A DNA stretch of 64,000 nucleotides, taken from positions 98,501 to 162,500 of the forward strand of contig WBZZ01002188.1 in assembly GCA_019918135.1 (NCBI GenBank), written 5' to 3'. The position numbers and the translations under genes are program-made. Below are positions 40,576-49,949 of the stretch, piece by piece. Numbering within the stretch: position 1 is the first letter of the stretch; each line of letters begins with the position of its first letter. Under the pieces are notes generated by a model, which was given only the letters and a program-made list of their open reading frames with translations, did not search any database and was not told where the DNA came from. This stretch comes from Paulinella micropora. Taxonomy: Eukaryota; Cercozoa; Imbricatea; Euglyphida; Paulinellidae.

Positions 40576-40833
40576 ATGAGTGAAATTAATCACCTACCAT
40601 TAGATGTTCGTTTACGCATTATGGAGTATTTATATAATCATCGTATGTATGACTTCACTAGTTGCTATGTGTGTGGATTAACTCTGTGTTTAGCGAACCG
40701 ACAGATTACAGCCATTGATGATAGTTTTGATTGGTTTTATATGTATGAGTTTTGTTCTAATTATTGTTTTGAAATAGAAAAAGAAGAAAGATTATTATAT
40801 AAGGATAAAGCATTAGGTGTGATAAAGTATTAG
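40576..40833 (+). CDS. F-box-like / Cys-pair protein (85 aa)
   Basis: The N-terminus INHLPLDVRLRIMEYLY fits the first helix pair of an F-box (L-P-x-D-x5-I-x2-Y-L). It is followed by CYVC and, 39 residues later, CSNYC, a possible zinc site. An F-box would link a target to SCF ubiquitin ligase and is a known viral strategy, but the domain is short and the call is tentative. AATATAG lies 3 bases upstream of the ATG, one of the clearest promoter placements. It is 8 bp downstream of the coiled-coil gene. Confidence 0.5.
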   Translation: MSEINHLPLDVRLRIMEYLYNHRMYDFTSCYVCGLTLCLANRQITAIDDSFDWFYMYEFCSNYCFEIEKEERLLYKDKALGVIKY

Positions 40834-40856
40834 AACCTTCACCAAAAAAAGGGAGG

Positions 40857-41813
40857 ATGAACGACGAATTACAAGAACTAAAAGAGCAAGAGGCATTAGA
40901 ACTACATTTTCAGAAAAAACAAAGTAAGAAATGGAATACGATATGGGCTGATAAACCGTTGAAACAAGTGTTCGTAGATTTGGCGGATATGTCTAAGTTA
41001 AAAGATAAAGCAGGTAATAAAAAATATGCCTTTATGTTGGTTTGAATTGACACTAATAGTAGATTTTTAGAAGTTAGACCGCTGAAAAATAAAACTGCGA
41101 ATGAAGTATATACTGGTTTAAAATCTATTCCATATATTCCAGAAATCATTACAACAGATAGCGGAGGAGAATACAAAGGAGCAGTTAATGAATATTTTGA
41201 TGAACATAACATTGAACACAGAACAGTTGAAGTAGGAGACCACAAAGCACTTGCGATAGTTGACAGAGTTATTAGAACTATTAGAAGGTGGCTTGACATA
41301 CTATTTGGAACTAATGGAAACTTTGACTGGGTCTCATACATTGATGACATGGTCAAAGCTTACACCATGAGGTTTAATCCAACAATCAAAGCTAGACCAA
41401 TTGACATCATGAACGGAAAAGATACTAATAAACAAAAAATTGAAAGAGATGAAAGTATTAACGAATTTGATGAAAGTATTAACGAATTTGAACCAGGCGA
41501 TAAGGTAAGACGAGAAGTTCAACGAAATCTATTTTCAAAAGGCGGACGAACTTGGTCAAAGCAGGTATATACTGTTTTGGGTAGAAATGGATTTAAGATT
41601 GTGCTATCTAATAAAGAACTAGTTAGCCCCCGCGAGTTGTCAAAGACCAAGTTTGAAAAGCCAGTTGACGATGAAAAGCAAATTAATGAACAAGTTCAAG
41701 AGATAACGAAGGAGAAGAAAATAAAGCAACAGTTGAAAAAAGAAGACATACAACCAGAAAACATAGTTGAAACCAAACGACACAAAAAGAAAAAGATCAT
41801 ATTAGATTTGTAG
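40857..41813 (+). pseudogene. Polinton DDE integrase (nonsense mutation)
   Basis: Retroviral-type integrase that inserts the element and makes the 6-bp duplication. The core begins FVDLADM (first Asp). A TGA at 41,043-41,045 interrupts FMLV-stop-IDTNSRF, after which the same frame continues: IITTDSGGEYKG (second Asp), then DHKALAIVDRVIRTIRRW, where the third acidic residue lies, then a C-terminal SH3/chromo-like barrel (FEPGDKVRREV, TWSKQVYTVLGRNGFKIVLS). A Lys-rich tail follows. An upstream zinc-binding N-terminal domain is short or absent. It ends 28 bp from the right TIR, the classic position. One nonsense codon is the only visible lesion. Confidence 0.85.
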
Positions 41814-41841
41814 AAATTAATTACGATAGCCAAAAGCAACC

Positions 41842-42067
41842 GTCAGCCGAGCTTCAATGGGCAATTTTGCTTCGGGAAGCCGATTTGCCTTGGACAACTT
41901 GACGACACAACTTTTTTTTTCTTTTTTGTCGCAGTATGTAAATACCGGGGGATAATGTAAAATCTCTTAATACGACTGACTTTGTAAAAAAATGGCAAAC
42001 TATGGCAAAATTCAAAAGCAAAGGGGGGTGGGATGTGAATCACACCCCCTTTTGCTTGTCCTTTTTT
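41842..42067 (-). repeat. Polinton right terminal inverted repeat
   Basis: 226 bp, the reverse complement of the left repeat with a few mismatches and small indels. It ends CTTGTCCTTTTTT at the target duplication. Confidence 0.92.
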
Positions 42068-42073
42068 ATAAGC
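42068..42073. repeat. Polinton target site duplication, right (ATAAGC)
   Basis: Same six bases as at the left boundary. Confidence 0.85.
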
Positions 42074-42334
42074 CAATTACCCTTCCACTGTGTAGGACTC
42101 GGTTAATCTCGTGACTTTAGGTATATATATATTAAACGATGTTGATCGTGTACTTTCATGTGCTGTTTATTACCGCACATAAACGCACACTATTGACTTT
42201 GCACTTACGACATATATTGAATTCAAGGGGGGAATCAGCATACACTGAATACTAGTGGTTACATAACATTGTGGATCTAATATCTTATTTACTGGTTGCC
42301 ATCAGCCACCATATTTCACAATTGCCTGAACTAC
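42074..42334. other. Probable remainder of the Copia LTR interrupted by the Polinton
   Basis: No coding sequence. By position this should continue the 3' LTR whose start lies at about 10,991. A second purine run, TTCAAGGGGGGAATC, occurs at about 42,222, so a further LTR fragment may begin there. Confidence 0.4.
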
Positions 42335-42615
42335 TATGTAATATTAAACACCGGCAGACGGTCTAGTTGGCAGAGGCCGGGTTAGAGCCGGTTCACTTTG
42401 GTAGTTGATGGTTGAGCAGATTGTGAGAATTTATTTAGGTAGACAGATTGCCGCCAATAAAAGAGCGGTAAGCTCAGGCACATGGCCTGCTGATAAAGCA
42501 ATTGTCGTATTACGTCCTAACATAATTAGTCAGTGTCATTGATTGAGATCAGTCCTATCAATATATCTATAATTAAAGTAACTGCGGTCAGAAATTACTA
42601 ACAACTATATTTTGT
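42335..42615 (-). repeat. LTR (3') of the minus-strand Copia
   Basis: 281 bp, with TATGTAATATTAA at one end and AACTATATTTTGT at the other. It lacks the (AT)n expansion seen in its partner. Confidence 0.88.
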
Positions 42616-42623
42616 CCCCCTAA
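42616..42623 (-). promoter_or_regulatory. Polypurine tract of the minus-strand Copia
   Basis: TTAGGGGG on - directly before the 3' LTR. Confidence 0.6.
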
Positions 42624-42716
42624 TTTCAGAGGTAGTTCAGATGCTAAGGACTTGTCCTAGTTGCTTCCTTTCTATGTCTGACTGACACTGACTGAGTTGC
42701 AACGTGTCAACTCTGT

Positions 42717-43373
42717 CTACTTAGTAGTATGTCCAGAAAGCATGTCTGCTCCCGTTTTGAATAGCGATGGGCTGGTAATGACTTTAGATAGTATGTCAGC
42801 CCGATTGTCCGCTGACGGTACCCATTCCATGATTACCTCCCCCTTCCTTATCGCCTCAGTTACATGGTAGTGGCGCAGCGCGATGTGCCACATCCGCTTT
42901 CCAAAGATCGAATTCGGTGCTGAACATACCGTGGCTTGGTTGTCCACGTTCAGTCTTGGCTTCGCCATTAGATCCCTCTTCAGCGGGTTGGCGTCGGACC
43001 ACAGCAGCGATTTTATCAAATTGCGCATTGCTTCCATGTCATGCAAGACTTCCGAGGCTGCATATGTTTCGCTCTCTTGGGTTCCAGTTGCCAGATGCTT
43101 CTGGGTCGAAGACCGCACCATGATCGGGCCACCAGCCAAAAACACCACTCCCCCCGTCCGCGAGTACATCCGGCTTCCGTTCCCAAGTGACGAGTCGGAG
43201 TCCGCCACCAAGGTTCTGTTACCATTCGCCGATAACCTCACACCACGATCCTTTACATACAGGAAGTACCGCAGCAGTTGTTCAGCCGCGCAGTAATCAA
43301 ACTTCTCCCTGTTCGATTGGTGTTCCGCAATGACACTGACCGGCAGGACCGACTCAGGCACACTTGCATTCAA
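42717..43373 (-). pseudogene. Copia RNase H (minus-strand element)
   Basis: Open frame of 218 codons with all RNase H landmarks: VADSDSSLGNGSRMYSRTGG (first Asp), GTQESETYAASEVL (Glu), LNVDNQATVCSA (Asp), RHYHVTEAIRKGEVIMEWV and the NRADILSKVI ending. It cleaves the RNA strand during cDNA synthesis. It is separated from the RT C-half by a frame change near 43,400; the intervening DNA still reads as RT/RNase H connector in other frames. Confidence 0.8.
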
Positions 43374-43418
43374 GTAGATAGATGTAGCTCCCCACTATCT
43401 CTTGTGGGGAGTACTCCG

Positions 43419-43810
43419 TCATGGCCGGTTGCATCTTTGATCCCACCGGCAGCCACTGCGTCTTGGCTGGCATCCATGGCCTCCCGGCACTCCTCTTGAA
43501 CCTGGTCGCAACGTTGCAGAGTATTTCCGCTGGTTTAAAGTGAGTGCATATACACCCCCCTCCCTCGTTGCCTCGAATTCCAGCGACAAGAATTGCTTAA
43601 TGGGCCCAAGGTCCTTCACGTTTCCCCACTCCCGCTGTAGCTTACCCACGTACTCCCGCCGGCTGCTTTCCGACGCTGCCGCATGCATGTTGTCGTCAAC
43701 GTGGTATGTAAGTACCTCCGTCTTCCCCATCTCCTCGTCCACCCTGCCGAACAGGACAGGGTCAACAACGCTTTGTTGGAACCCCATCTTCTTTTGTGTC
43801 GGCACAACAC
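43419..43810 (-). pseudogene. Copia RT, C-terminal half (minus-strand element)
   Basis: Starts VVPTQKKMGFQQSVVDPVLF, the conserved block after the palm. It has the YxDD equivalent in TYHVDDNMH (His at the Tyr position) and KDLGPIKQFLSLEFE. The N-terminal half that should precede it is found on the opposite strand, so the enzyme is broken by an inversion at about 43,810. Confidence 0.8.
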
Positions 43811-44378
43811 AATCGGCGTCTCCAACATAGTCGTTGGGGCGAGGAGTAGAACGAAGACGAAGCCAGGCAACTTTAGATCCGGTGCATACCTGGTGACGGT
43901 GCCGGTTCCTTATCGCCAGGCGACAAAGTCGGGTTTATTCGACGACTCCAGGTTTGCCGACATCGACAAACACCTCCGTCTAGGGGCTATCGAGCGTCAT
44001 GTGTCCGAGAAGCCGGTGGGGCATCCGCTGGTGCCTACTAGGTTCGTGGACTTCGAGAAGAGGGCGACGATGGACGGACCGGTGGTCGATACGAAGTCTC
44101 GTATTGCTGGGCTGGGGTTGCGACAACCGGCGTGGCAGTATGACAAGGTGAACTTGCCGACTTGTAGGGTGGAGGTCGTGTGGCTGACGTGTGCGCTGTC
44201 GGTGCTACAGGGATTGGAGGTGTATGGCATGGAGGAGAGTGCGTTTCCGCAAGTGAAGCTCCATGTCCCGGTGTGGTTGAAGCCTCCGGAGGGGTACACA
44301 CCCCCGAACATAGTATGGGAAGCATTGGGGGGAGTCAACGGTCTCAAGCCATCTGGTCATATTTACTGGAATGATCGT
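43811..44378 (+). pseudogene. Inverted N-terminal half of Copia RT
   Basis: On +, opposite to the rest of its element. It reads HPLVPTRFVDFEKRA, then DTKSRIAGLGLRQPAWQYD (K-x-R-L equivalent), MEESAFPQVKLHVPVW (palm Asp replaced by Glu), LKPPEGYTPPNI and VNGLKPSGHIYWNDRV, where it stops matching. The next expected residues (VPTQKKMGF) are on - just left of the other breakpoint. Flipping this segment would restore a continuous minus-strand RT, so the call of an inversion of roughly 568 bp is strong. Confidence 0.78.
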
Positions 44379-45745
44379 GTCGCCCGTCCACTCGACAGGC
44401 ACACCTCTTGCATCCCTCTTGACGTTGTTCTCATCCCCCACAGGACCACTCGAAGGCTCTGCTTCTCCATTCGGTGCTGCCTCCTCAGCTGAACCCCTTG
44501 CCTCCCTCTTGTCCCCACCAACGTCCCCAGACACCCCTTCGTCGTAGACTGTCAGCTCGACAAGTCCCGAGTCGTCAGTTGAAACGGCAGACGTAGCAGC
44601 CGGGACGCCGTTGGGGAAGTGTTCTTGGAGGGGTTACAGCCCGCTCACTGTCCGTGAAAAATTTTCCGGGTACACCGTCATTTTTGTCGACACTTTTTCC
44701 CACTTGGTGTGCCATTTGGAAAGCATGCTGGAGTGATGACGCCATCTTGCCCCCTGGGTAAAGCGTAGGCCAGCCATGCACTTTAGGGTCCCTCACCACC
44801 ATGTCCACAGTTGTAACCAGCTTGCTTTCGTATAAACTCCATACCTTGTAGGCGGATTCTTCCACATGGACTCCCATGAAGACCCCTGGTACCCCTTTCT
44901 CTTGCCCCTTCTTTCCACCCTTGTAGTAAACACAGAGACATCCGAAGGGCTTCAGGACTGAGAAAGGCGGTGCAGGTCTATTATATATCATCTCGTGCCT
45001 TGTGGCCTTCGCCCCCTGCACGTCCCTGCATGTTGATCAGAAACACAGCATAGTCCACCGCCAATGGTAGGAAGTACACAAGTACACTTCTTGCCGTCAG
45101 CAACGTAGCTGCCAGTGAAAAAACGATGTGAATCGCCGCTTCCGCATACGCGTCTTTATTCGGGCCGCTCTCACTGGCAGCCGTTGCTCCACACCTTTGC
45201 TGGTTAGGAATTCTTTCACCGCTTTCGAGACCCACTCTTTGTCAGTCCTAAACTATTTCACCTTATGGCCTGTTTGGGTTCAGACCACGCCAGCACGTCT
45301 TTGAGCTGTTGCAGTACGAACTCAGATGCGCGAGTAGCACTCCATTTTCCTCTAATATAACCAGACACATTTTCCACAAAGAGCAGGTAGTATTGCACTC
45401 CTCCGTAGAGAGGGAATGAGATCCGACCGGTGCCATCTGCACTCCAGTCTTCCCCACCCTTGCACAGATAGTCAGCGAAGCTCCCTCGAACGTCGAATGC
45501 TTTCTCACCTTAGTCGTAGCACACCCGAGGCAGCCACATTTCACCACTCCCCCTTTCCCTTTCGGCACCAAGTTATTCTGTCGCATGAATTGCCTTGCCA
45601 TCGTCTCCCCAAAGTGGAAGACATCGTTGAGCTCTTGCATCTCCACAGTAGTAGTAGGCTTCATGCTCGTCGCCCAAAAGGCTGCGTTGCATCCTGGGAA
45701 CGGGGAGCACTCCTTCTTCTCTTTTCTCCATCCCGGTGGGTTCAC
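44379..45745 (-). pseudogene. Copia integrase and linker (minus-strand element)
   Basis: Spread over at least three frames. The first part has FHFGETMARQFMRQ and a Cys cluster (KCGCLGC) for the zinc-binding region. Another frame gives the core (DGTGRISFPLYGG, LFVENVSGYIRGKW). Then come NKDAYAEAAIHIVFSLAATLL and the LKPFGCLCVYYKGGKKGQEK block found after Copia integrases. A Ser/Glu/Pro-rich linker leads to NNVKRDARGVPVEWTGD at the inversion breakpoint. It integrates the cDNA; it is clearly non-functional here. Confidence 0.7.
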
Positions 45746-45760
45746 AGTTGTAAATTTATA

Positions 45761-46710
45761 TTAACAGGTTTCTGGGTCGAAAATACCAATCAGTACTTTG
45801 TCCCCCGGGCCTACACCTATTCGCCGTTTCGTGACGAAGAATTCGGTGCCCTGCATCACAATTGCATACCCAGCGCGTTGCAGTCGCCCCGATGAGAATA
45901 GCGTCCGATCCAACGTCGGTAGCACGTAGGCTTCATCCATCTCCACTTCCTGGGGCACACCTTCACCGTTTATACCAGTGAATGATGTGTTCCCCTTGGC
46001 CTTTAGCCCAATCAACCCAGATATCCCCCCTCACCGCCATAGGGTCCTCATCGGTGACATCCATTAGCGCTTCCCTCAGAGGTACCATATGTTGTGACGA
46101 CCCACAGTCCATATATACTTCGTAGAGGTCTTGCCCTTCATCCTGCACCGTGCCGAAAGCCATATTTGCCGTAGGTCCTGCCCTGTCGATCGAAGCCCCT
46201 TGCTCGCGAGCAGGTTCATCTTCCCCAGCCGGTTGCTCGTCACCATCCTGCACCCCTCCACTATCCACTTTCATAGGTGGCGTGTTCGGCGGCTTCTTCT
46301 CTTCCTCTCCCCACTACGAGGCACCGGGTCCCTCCTTCCATCGTTCTCTAACGTGATGACTGTTCGTTCTTCTTCCCATCTTCCAACTTGCCTCGCCGCA
46401 GAGGTAGACTCTTCCTGCCTGCCACTCATATCACCAGTGCCATCACCTTCACCTAGTGTCGTAGCCGATGTGTTTTGCATAGCCCGCCGTTGTGCCAAAG
46501 CCTCCTTCAGTTCATCCTCAATCGAAGCCAGTTGATATACCCGGAAGAAGCGTTCTTTGGCACGTAGCAGCACCCGTTCCGGTTCCGAGGTCGCGTGTCT
46601 CTTCGCATCTTGTAGACTCTCCCAGCTTGCCTCGACATATTCATTCGCTTCCTTAGGCGGAGTAGGATGTCGTTGAACCTCGGCTGGAGCGCCCTAGCGT
46701 TCTCCCTCAT
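45761..46710 (-). pseudogene. Copia aspartic protease region (minus-strand element)
   Basis: Frames covering a charged linker, then YEVYMDCGSSQHMVPLREAL with DCGSS at the active site in place of DSGAS, and the C-terminal half LFSSGRLQRAGYAIVMQG in another frame. It processes the polyprotein. The Ser to Cys change in the active-site loop is unusual, though tolerated in principle because the catalytic residue is the Asp. At least two frame changes separate gag from this region. Confidence 0.65.
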
Positions 46711-47004
46711 CTCTGGTTTGACATGACAGTACCTAAGTAGCCTCCGATACGCAACATCTCCTCTTCGCTACTTGACAATCCCTGTCGCAGTACGCCACCA
46801 GCTTGCACCTCGAGCACATCTTGGCCTTTCCAGGTTGAGTGACGCTACAAGCCTCACACTCGTATGGCACTGGCGTATCCTTGTCACAGGGTTCAGCCCC
46901 CGCCAGCCCAACGGCCCAGTGCTCCCAATCGTCCGGGGTTATGCGCAGGTTATAATACCATTTCCACTAGTGTAGCTCCGCACGCGGTGCATTGTTGAAC
47001 ACAG

Positions 47005-48395
47005 TTAGGAAGTCAGCGATGTCACCCTCCCGTTGCTGTGGTCCCCTTCTATCTCTGCCTCCGGTGGCCCAGCAAACAGGAACGGTGTGTCTCGCTGCGC
47101 CACGTATTCGTATCCACACGACTTCTCTCCCTTCCTAGGCACATGCCGCAGTCCCCACCCGTCCGCCGCCGGCGCCAGGTACTTATCATCGTCCACACTC
47201 CTCGAAACAGGATCCTCCATCGTTGGTCTTCTTTCTTGCAGGTTGAATGCCATGCATGACACGGCCGCGGCAGGAAGGCGCTTTCCTGCATTCGGCCCCT
47301 TGCGTCCACCTTTCCCGCCATCTTCCTTGGCAGTTTCCTTCTGCGGCTTGTCTCCCTTCGGAATTTTCTTGCGGTATCTGTCTTTGTTTTTAGCGTAGGA
47401 CAGCTCTTCCCCACATGATCGTGTCCAGGGATTCGGCATTTTTCCATACAGCGAAAGTACTTGTGTGGCTTGGCGCAGTCGTAGCATTCGAGCTTCATCT
47501 TGCCCTTGTCGCCCCTGTCGCCCTTGCTCTCTTTCGCCTGTTGCCCTGCCCACATCGCAGTCTCTTCCCTGTTTGCAGACCGCTGCGCATCATTCGCAAT
47601 CACCCGTCTCTGGAATGCATTCTCGAACGAGTCCCAATCCCTCGACGGCTCCGCCACCTGTGCATCGAGGAATGGTTTCCACAGGTGCTTATCTGGGCAC
47701 CTCGCCAACGCCGTCTTGACGAACTCCATTTGCGTGCTGACTCCAACCGGCTCCCCGTGGTCTTCCAGGAAGTCGCAGTGCGTAACGAAGTCGCGTAGTT
47801 GAGCCATCATGTCATCTCTCACATTAAATTGCCAATTACTCACCAGGTTGTTCCTTCTCTGCATCTGATGCACCTCGGTACCCTGGTATCTTTGCCTCAG
47901 GATGTTGATGATCTCCTCCGGTCGTAGACTAGGCTCCCTGACTAGATGACGGACAATCCGCTCGGCCGGTGACCCATACTCAAGGGCCTTATACAGCCAC
48001 ATGAATATTTGCGCCCTTCTGGCTAGTATTTTGCGTCGTTGAACCATGGTAAGGCGAACGGCAGGTTCAGGCTCCGGTTGCCTAGCCTCCGCCCCGCTCG
48101 CATCCGTCGCTTTCTTCCCAGACTTGGCTCGGGACTTGTTGTCCTTTTCCTCCTCCTCTTCACCACGGTCCGGTGACGCAGCGCTTGACTCCGCCTCGAC
48201 CTCCGATCTCCACGCCAGAACCTCCCTCAGTGGCGCAACATACTCCCAGCATTCCACCGAGCTCAGGTCCACTCGCACTTGTGCGAACCAATCGTCCCAG
48301 CTCCGTCCCTTGATTCCATCGATGAACGCCGGCGCTTTCCCTTGCAGAACAATAGTCGCCGCGTCCTTTTCTCTGGAAGTAGCAGAAGCACTCAT
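47005..48395 (-). pseudogene. Copia gag with zinc knuckle (minus-strand element)
   Basis: Starts MSASATSREKDAATIVLQGK, with the ATG inside the primer binding site. It has a helical capsid region (RRKILARRAQIFMWLYKALE; RSWDDWFAQVRVDL), an Arg/Glu linker and a Cys-rich knuckle, CYDCAKPHKYFRCMEKC, before a frameshift at about 47,400. The second frame continues GEELSYAKNKDRYRKKIPKG and a Gly/Lys-rich RNA-binding tail. It is the structural protein of the virus-like particle. Confidence 0.75.
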
Positions 48396-48400
48396 AACCC
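48389..48400 (-). promoter_or_regulatory. Primer binding site overlapping the gag start codon
   Basis: GGGTTATGAGTG on -, immediately after the 5' LTR. It is complementary to the anticodon-arm sequence CTCATAACCC of initiator tRNA-Met. The ATG of this site is the gag initiation codon. Confidence 0.65.
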
Positions 48401-48694
48401 TATGTAATATTAAGCTCCGGCAGACGGTCTAGTTGGCAGAGGCCGGGTTAGAGCCGGTTCACTTTGGTAGTTGATGGTTGAGCAGATTGTGAGAATTTAT
48501 TTAGGTAGACAGATTGCCGCCAATAAAAGAGCGGTAAACTCAGGCACATGGCCTGCTGATAAAAGCAATTGTCGTATTACGTCCTAACATAATTAGTCAG
48601 TGTCATTGATTGAGATCAGTCCTATCAATAAATATATATATATATATATAATTAAAGTAACTGCCGTCAGAAATTACTAACAACTATATTTTGT
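48401..48694 (-). repeat. LTR (5') of the minus-strand Copia
   Basis: 294 bp, the same as the 3' LTR apart from a handful of substitutions and an (AT)n expansion near 48,633-48,651. Confidence 0.88.
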
Positions 48695-49229
48695 TGTAAT
48701 GAACTATTACCATTTTCCCCTTTAGGATATGCAATACATTATATCTTGATTTCTCATTCGTTATCACACAACTTTCCTTGATTATTACGAGAACTTTCTC
48801 CCGCATTATTGTTGCGCCTGTAATAATACTACGATAGAGTGTTACATTGTACTTCAAGATAGTTGTGCGCATTCCGTAGAATATTCTGGCCTTCTTTTAT
48901 TGCGTCGTGCAAGTAAATCGTGTCTTTCTCAGTAAACCTAGTTCCACTAATGAAAGTGTCCTTCTACACAGAAGAACTACCTTTAGGTTTACACCGTCCG
49001 ACTCACCGTCTTATTAATAATGTTAGCAACAGGAGGCAATACGGGAATTCTAAGACCTATCCACTACTTATATCATGATTATACATACCATAATACATTT
49101 AAGTGCTTGACTTACGTCGCACATTAATATGCGTGAGTTATGTGTGTTAGCGGGAGATTTCGCTGATCCCGTTCCGTGACAAATGATTAAGTCCGCAAAC
49201 CGATAACGTGAATATTGCTGTCAACGCTT
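48695..49229. other. No supported gene
   Basis: AT-rich, single copy in this window. It probably includes the 3' untranslated region or LTR of the Copia remnant to the right, but I see no second LTR copy to confirm it. Confidence 0.4.
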
Positions 49230-49931
49230 TTATTCCATCCTTAGCATGAACTTATCCAGCAAATAATCCATTTGATCTTTTGGAAGGTACTTAGTTAATA
49301 CATCCGCGATTTGTTCACGGGTATCTACTTTCCGGGACTTGACAATTCCGCTACTCTCAAGTTCGTTCAAGTAATGTTCCTCCACGAGTAGATGCTTTGT
49401 CCGCGGTCCCGAGAGTCCTCGTTGTGCTGCGAGAATTGTTTGGGCATTGTCCTCAAAGACATAGATGGGATTGTTTTGCGCTAAACCGATTTCGGGCAAA
49501 ACGTTTCTAACCGCCATCGTTTCCCGAAGAGCTTCATTGGCCGCAATGATTTCCGCGTTATTTGACGACAGCGCAACTTTAGTTTGCCGCTCAGATAAGC
49601 AAGCAACGGGGCTTCCGCCGACTAATACAACGTAACCGGTCCTTGATTTTCCCGTTTTCATGCATGCCTTATGCGCCGCATCCGGATATACGGAAATTTG
49701 TTCAACCAACCCGGATCTTGTACCCGATTTGAATCGCAAAGCCCGTAAATTTTTCAGGTATCGGATGCACTTGCCTAGGCGTGCATATGCTACTCCTGCG
49801 TCGACGGTTTGTAACACGCTAGCTGCGTTTACAGCTTCGTCGATATCCGGTCTAGTCTTTTTAGCTAGAAACAGCAAACTTCCAACTATCTGAGGAATAG
49901 AGAACTGCCTAAGTCTAGCTGAGGCATGCAT
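49230..49931 (-). pseudogene. Copia RNase H and RT end (third element)
   Basis: 233 open codons: RLRQFSIPQIVGSLLFLAKK, TRPDIDEAVNAASVL, then RNase H with YPDAAHKACMKTGKSRTGYV, ALSSNNAEIIAANEALRE, VFEDNAQTILAAQ and TREQIADVLTKYLP. The sequence is clearly different from the other Copia families here. It is the best preserved part of this remnant. Confidence 0.82.
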
Positions 49932-49949
49932 AGGCGGGGTCGACTTTGG

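Larger units (their letters stand above)
11016..42067. mobile_element. Polinton/Maverick-type virus-like transposon
   Basis: A 31-kb element bounded by inverted repeats and a 6-bp target duplication. About 9.7 kb of this is a later Copia insertion and about 0.8 kb another insertion, so the original was near 20.6 kb, the usual size for this class. It encodes family B DNA polymerase, a retroviral-type integrase, FtsK/HerA-type packaging ATPase, Ulp1-type protease, double jelly-roll major capsid protein and single jelly-roll penton, which together define Polintons/Polinton-like viruses. It adds a lipase, two fibre proteins, GIY-YIG nuclease and several orphan genes. Replication genes occupy the left arm on +, virion genes the middle on -, and integrase the right end on +. 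Nearly all enzymes carry frameshifts or nonsense codons, so this copy is probably inactive. Confidence 0.95.
42335..48694 (-). mobile_element. Complete but broken Copia retrotransposon on -
   Basis: 6.36 kb with paired direct LTRs, primer binding site, gag, protease, integrase, RT, RNase H and polypurine tract in Copia order (integrase before RT). All coding parts are frameshifted, and about 570 bp of RT is inverted. I could not find a clean 5-bp target duplication. The LTRs differ at several positions and by an (AT)n expansion, so it is older than the three-LTR array. Confidence 0.88.

Noticed and set aside
31824-41813. Alternative genetic code with TGA as sense
   Set aside because: Several intact genes, including the lipase second frame and the fibre-like gene, end at TGA, and only one or two TGAs interrupt each damaged gene.
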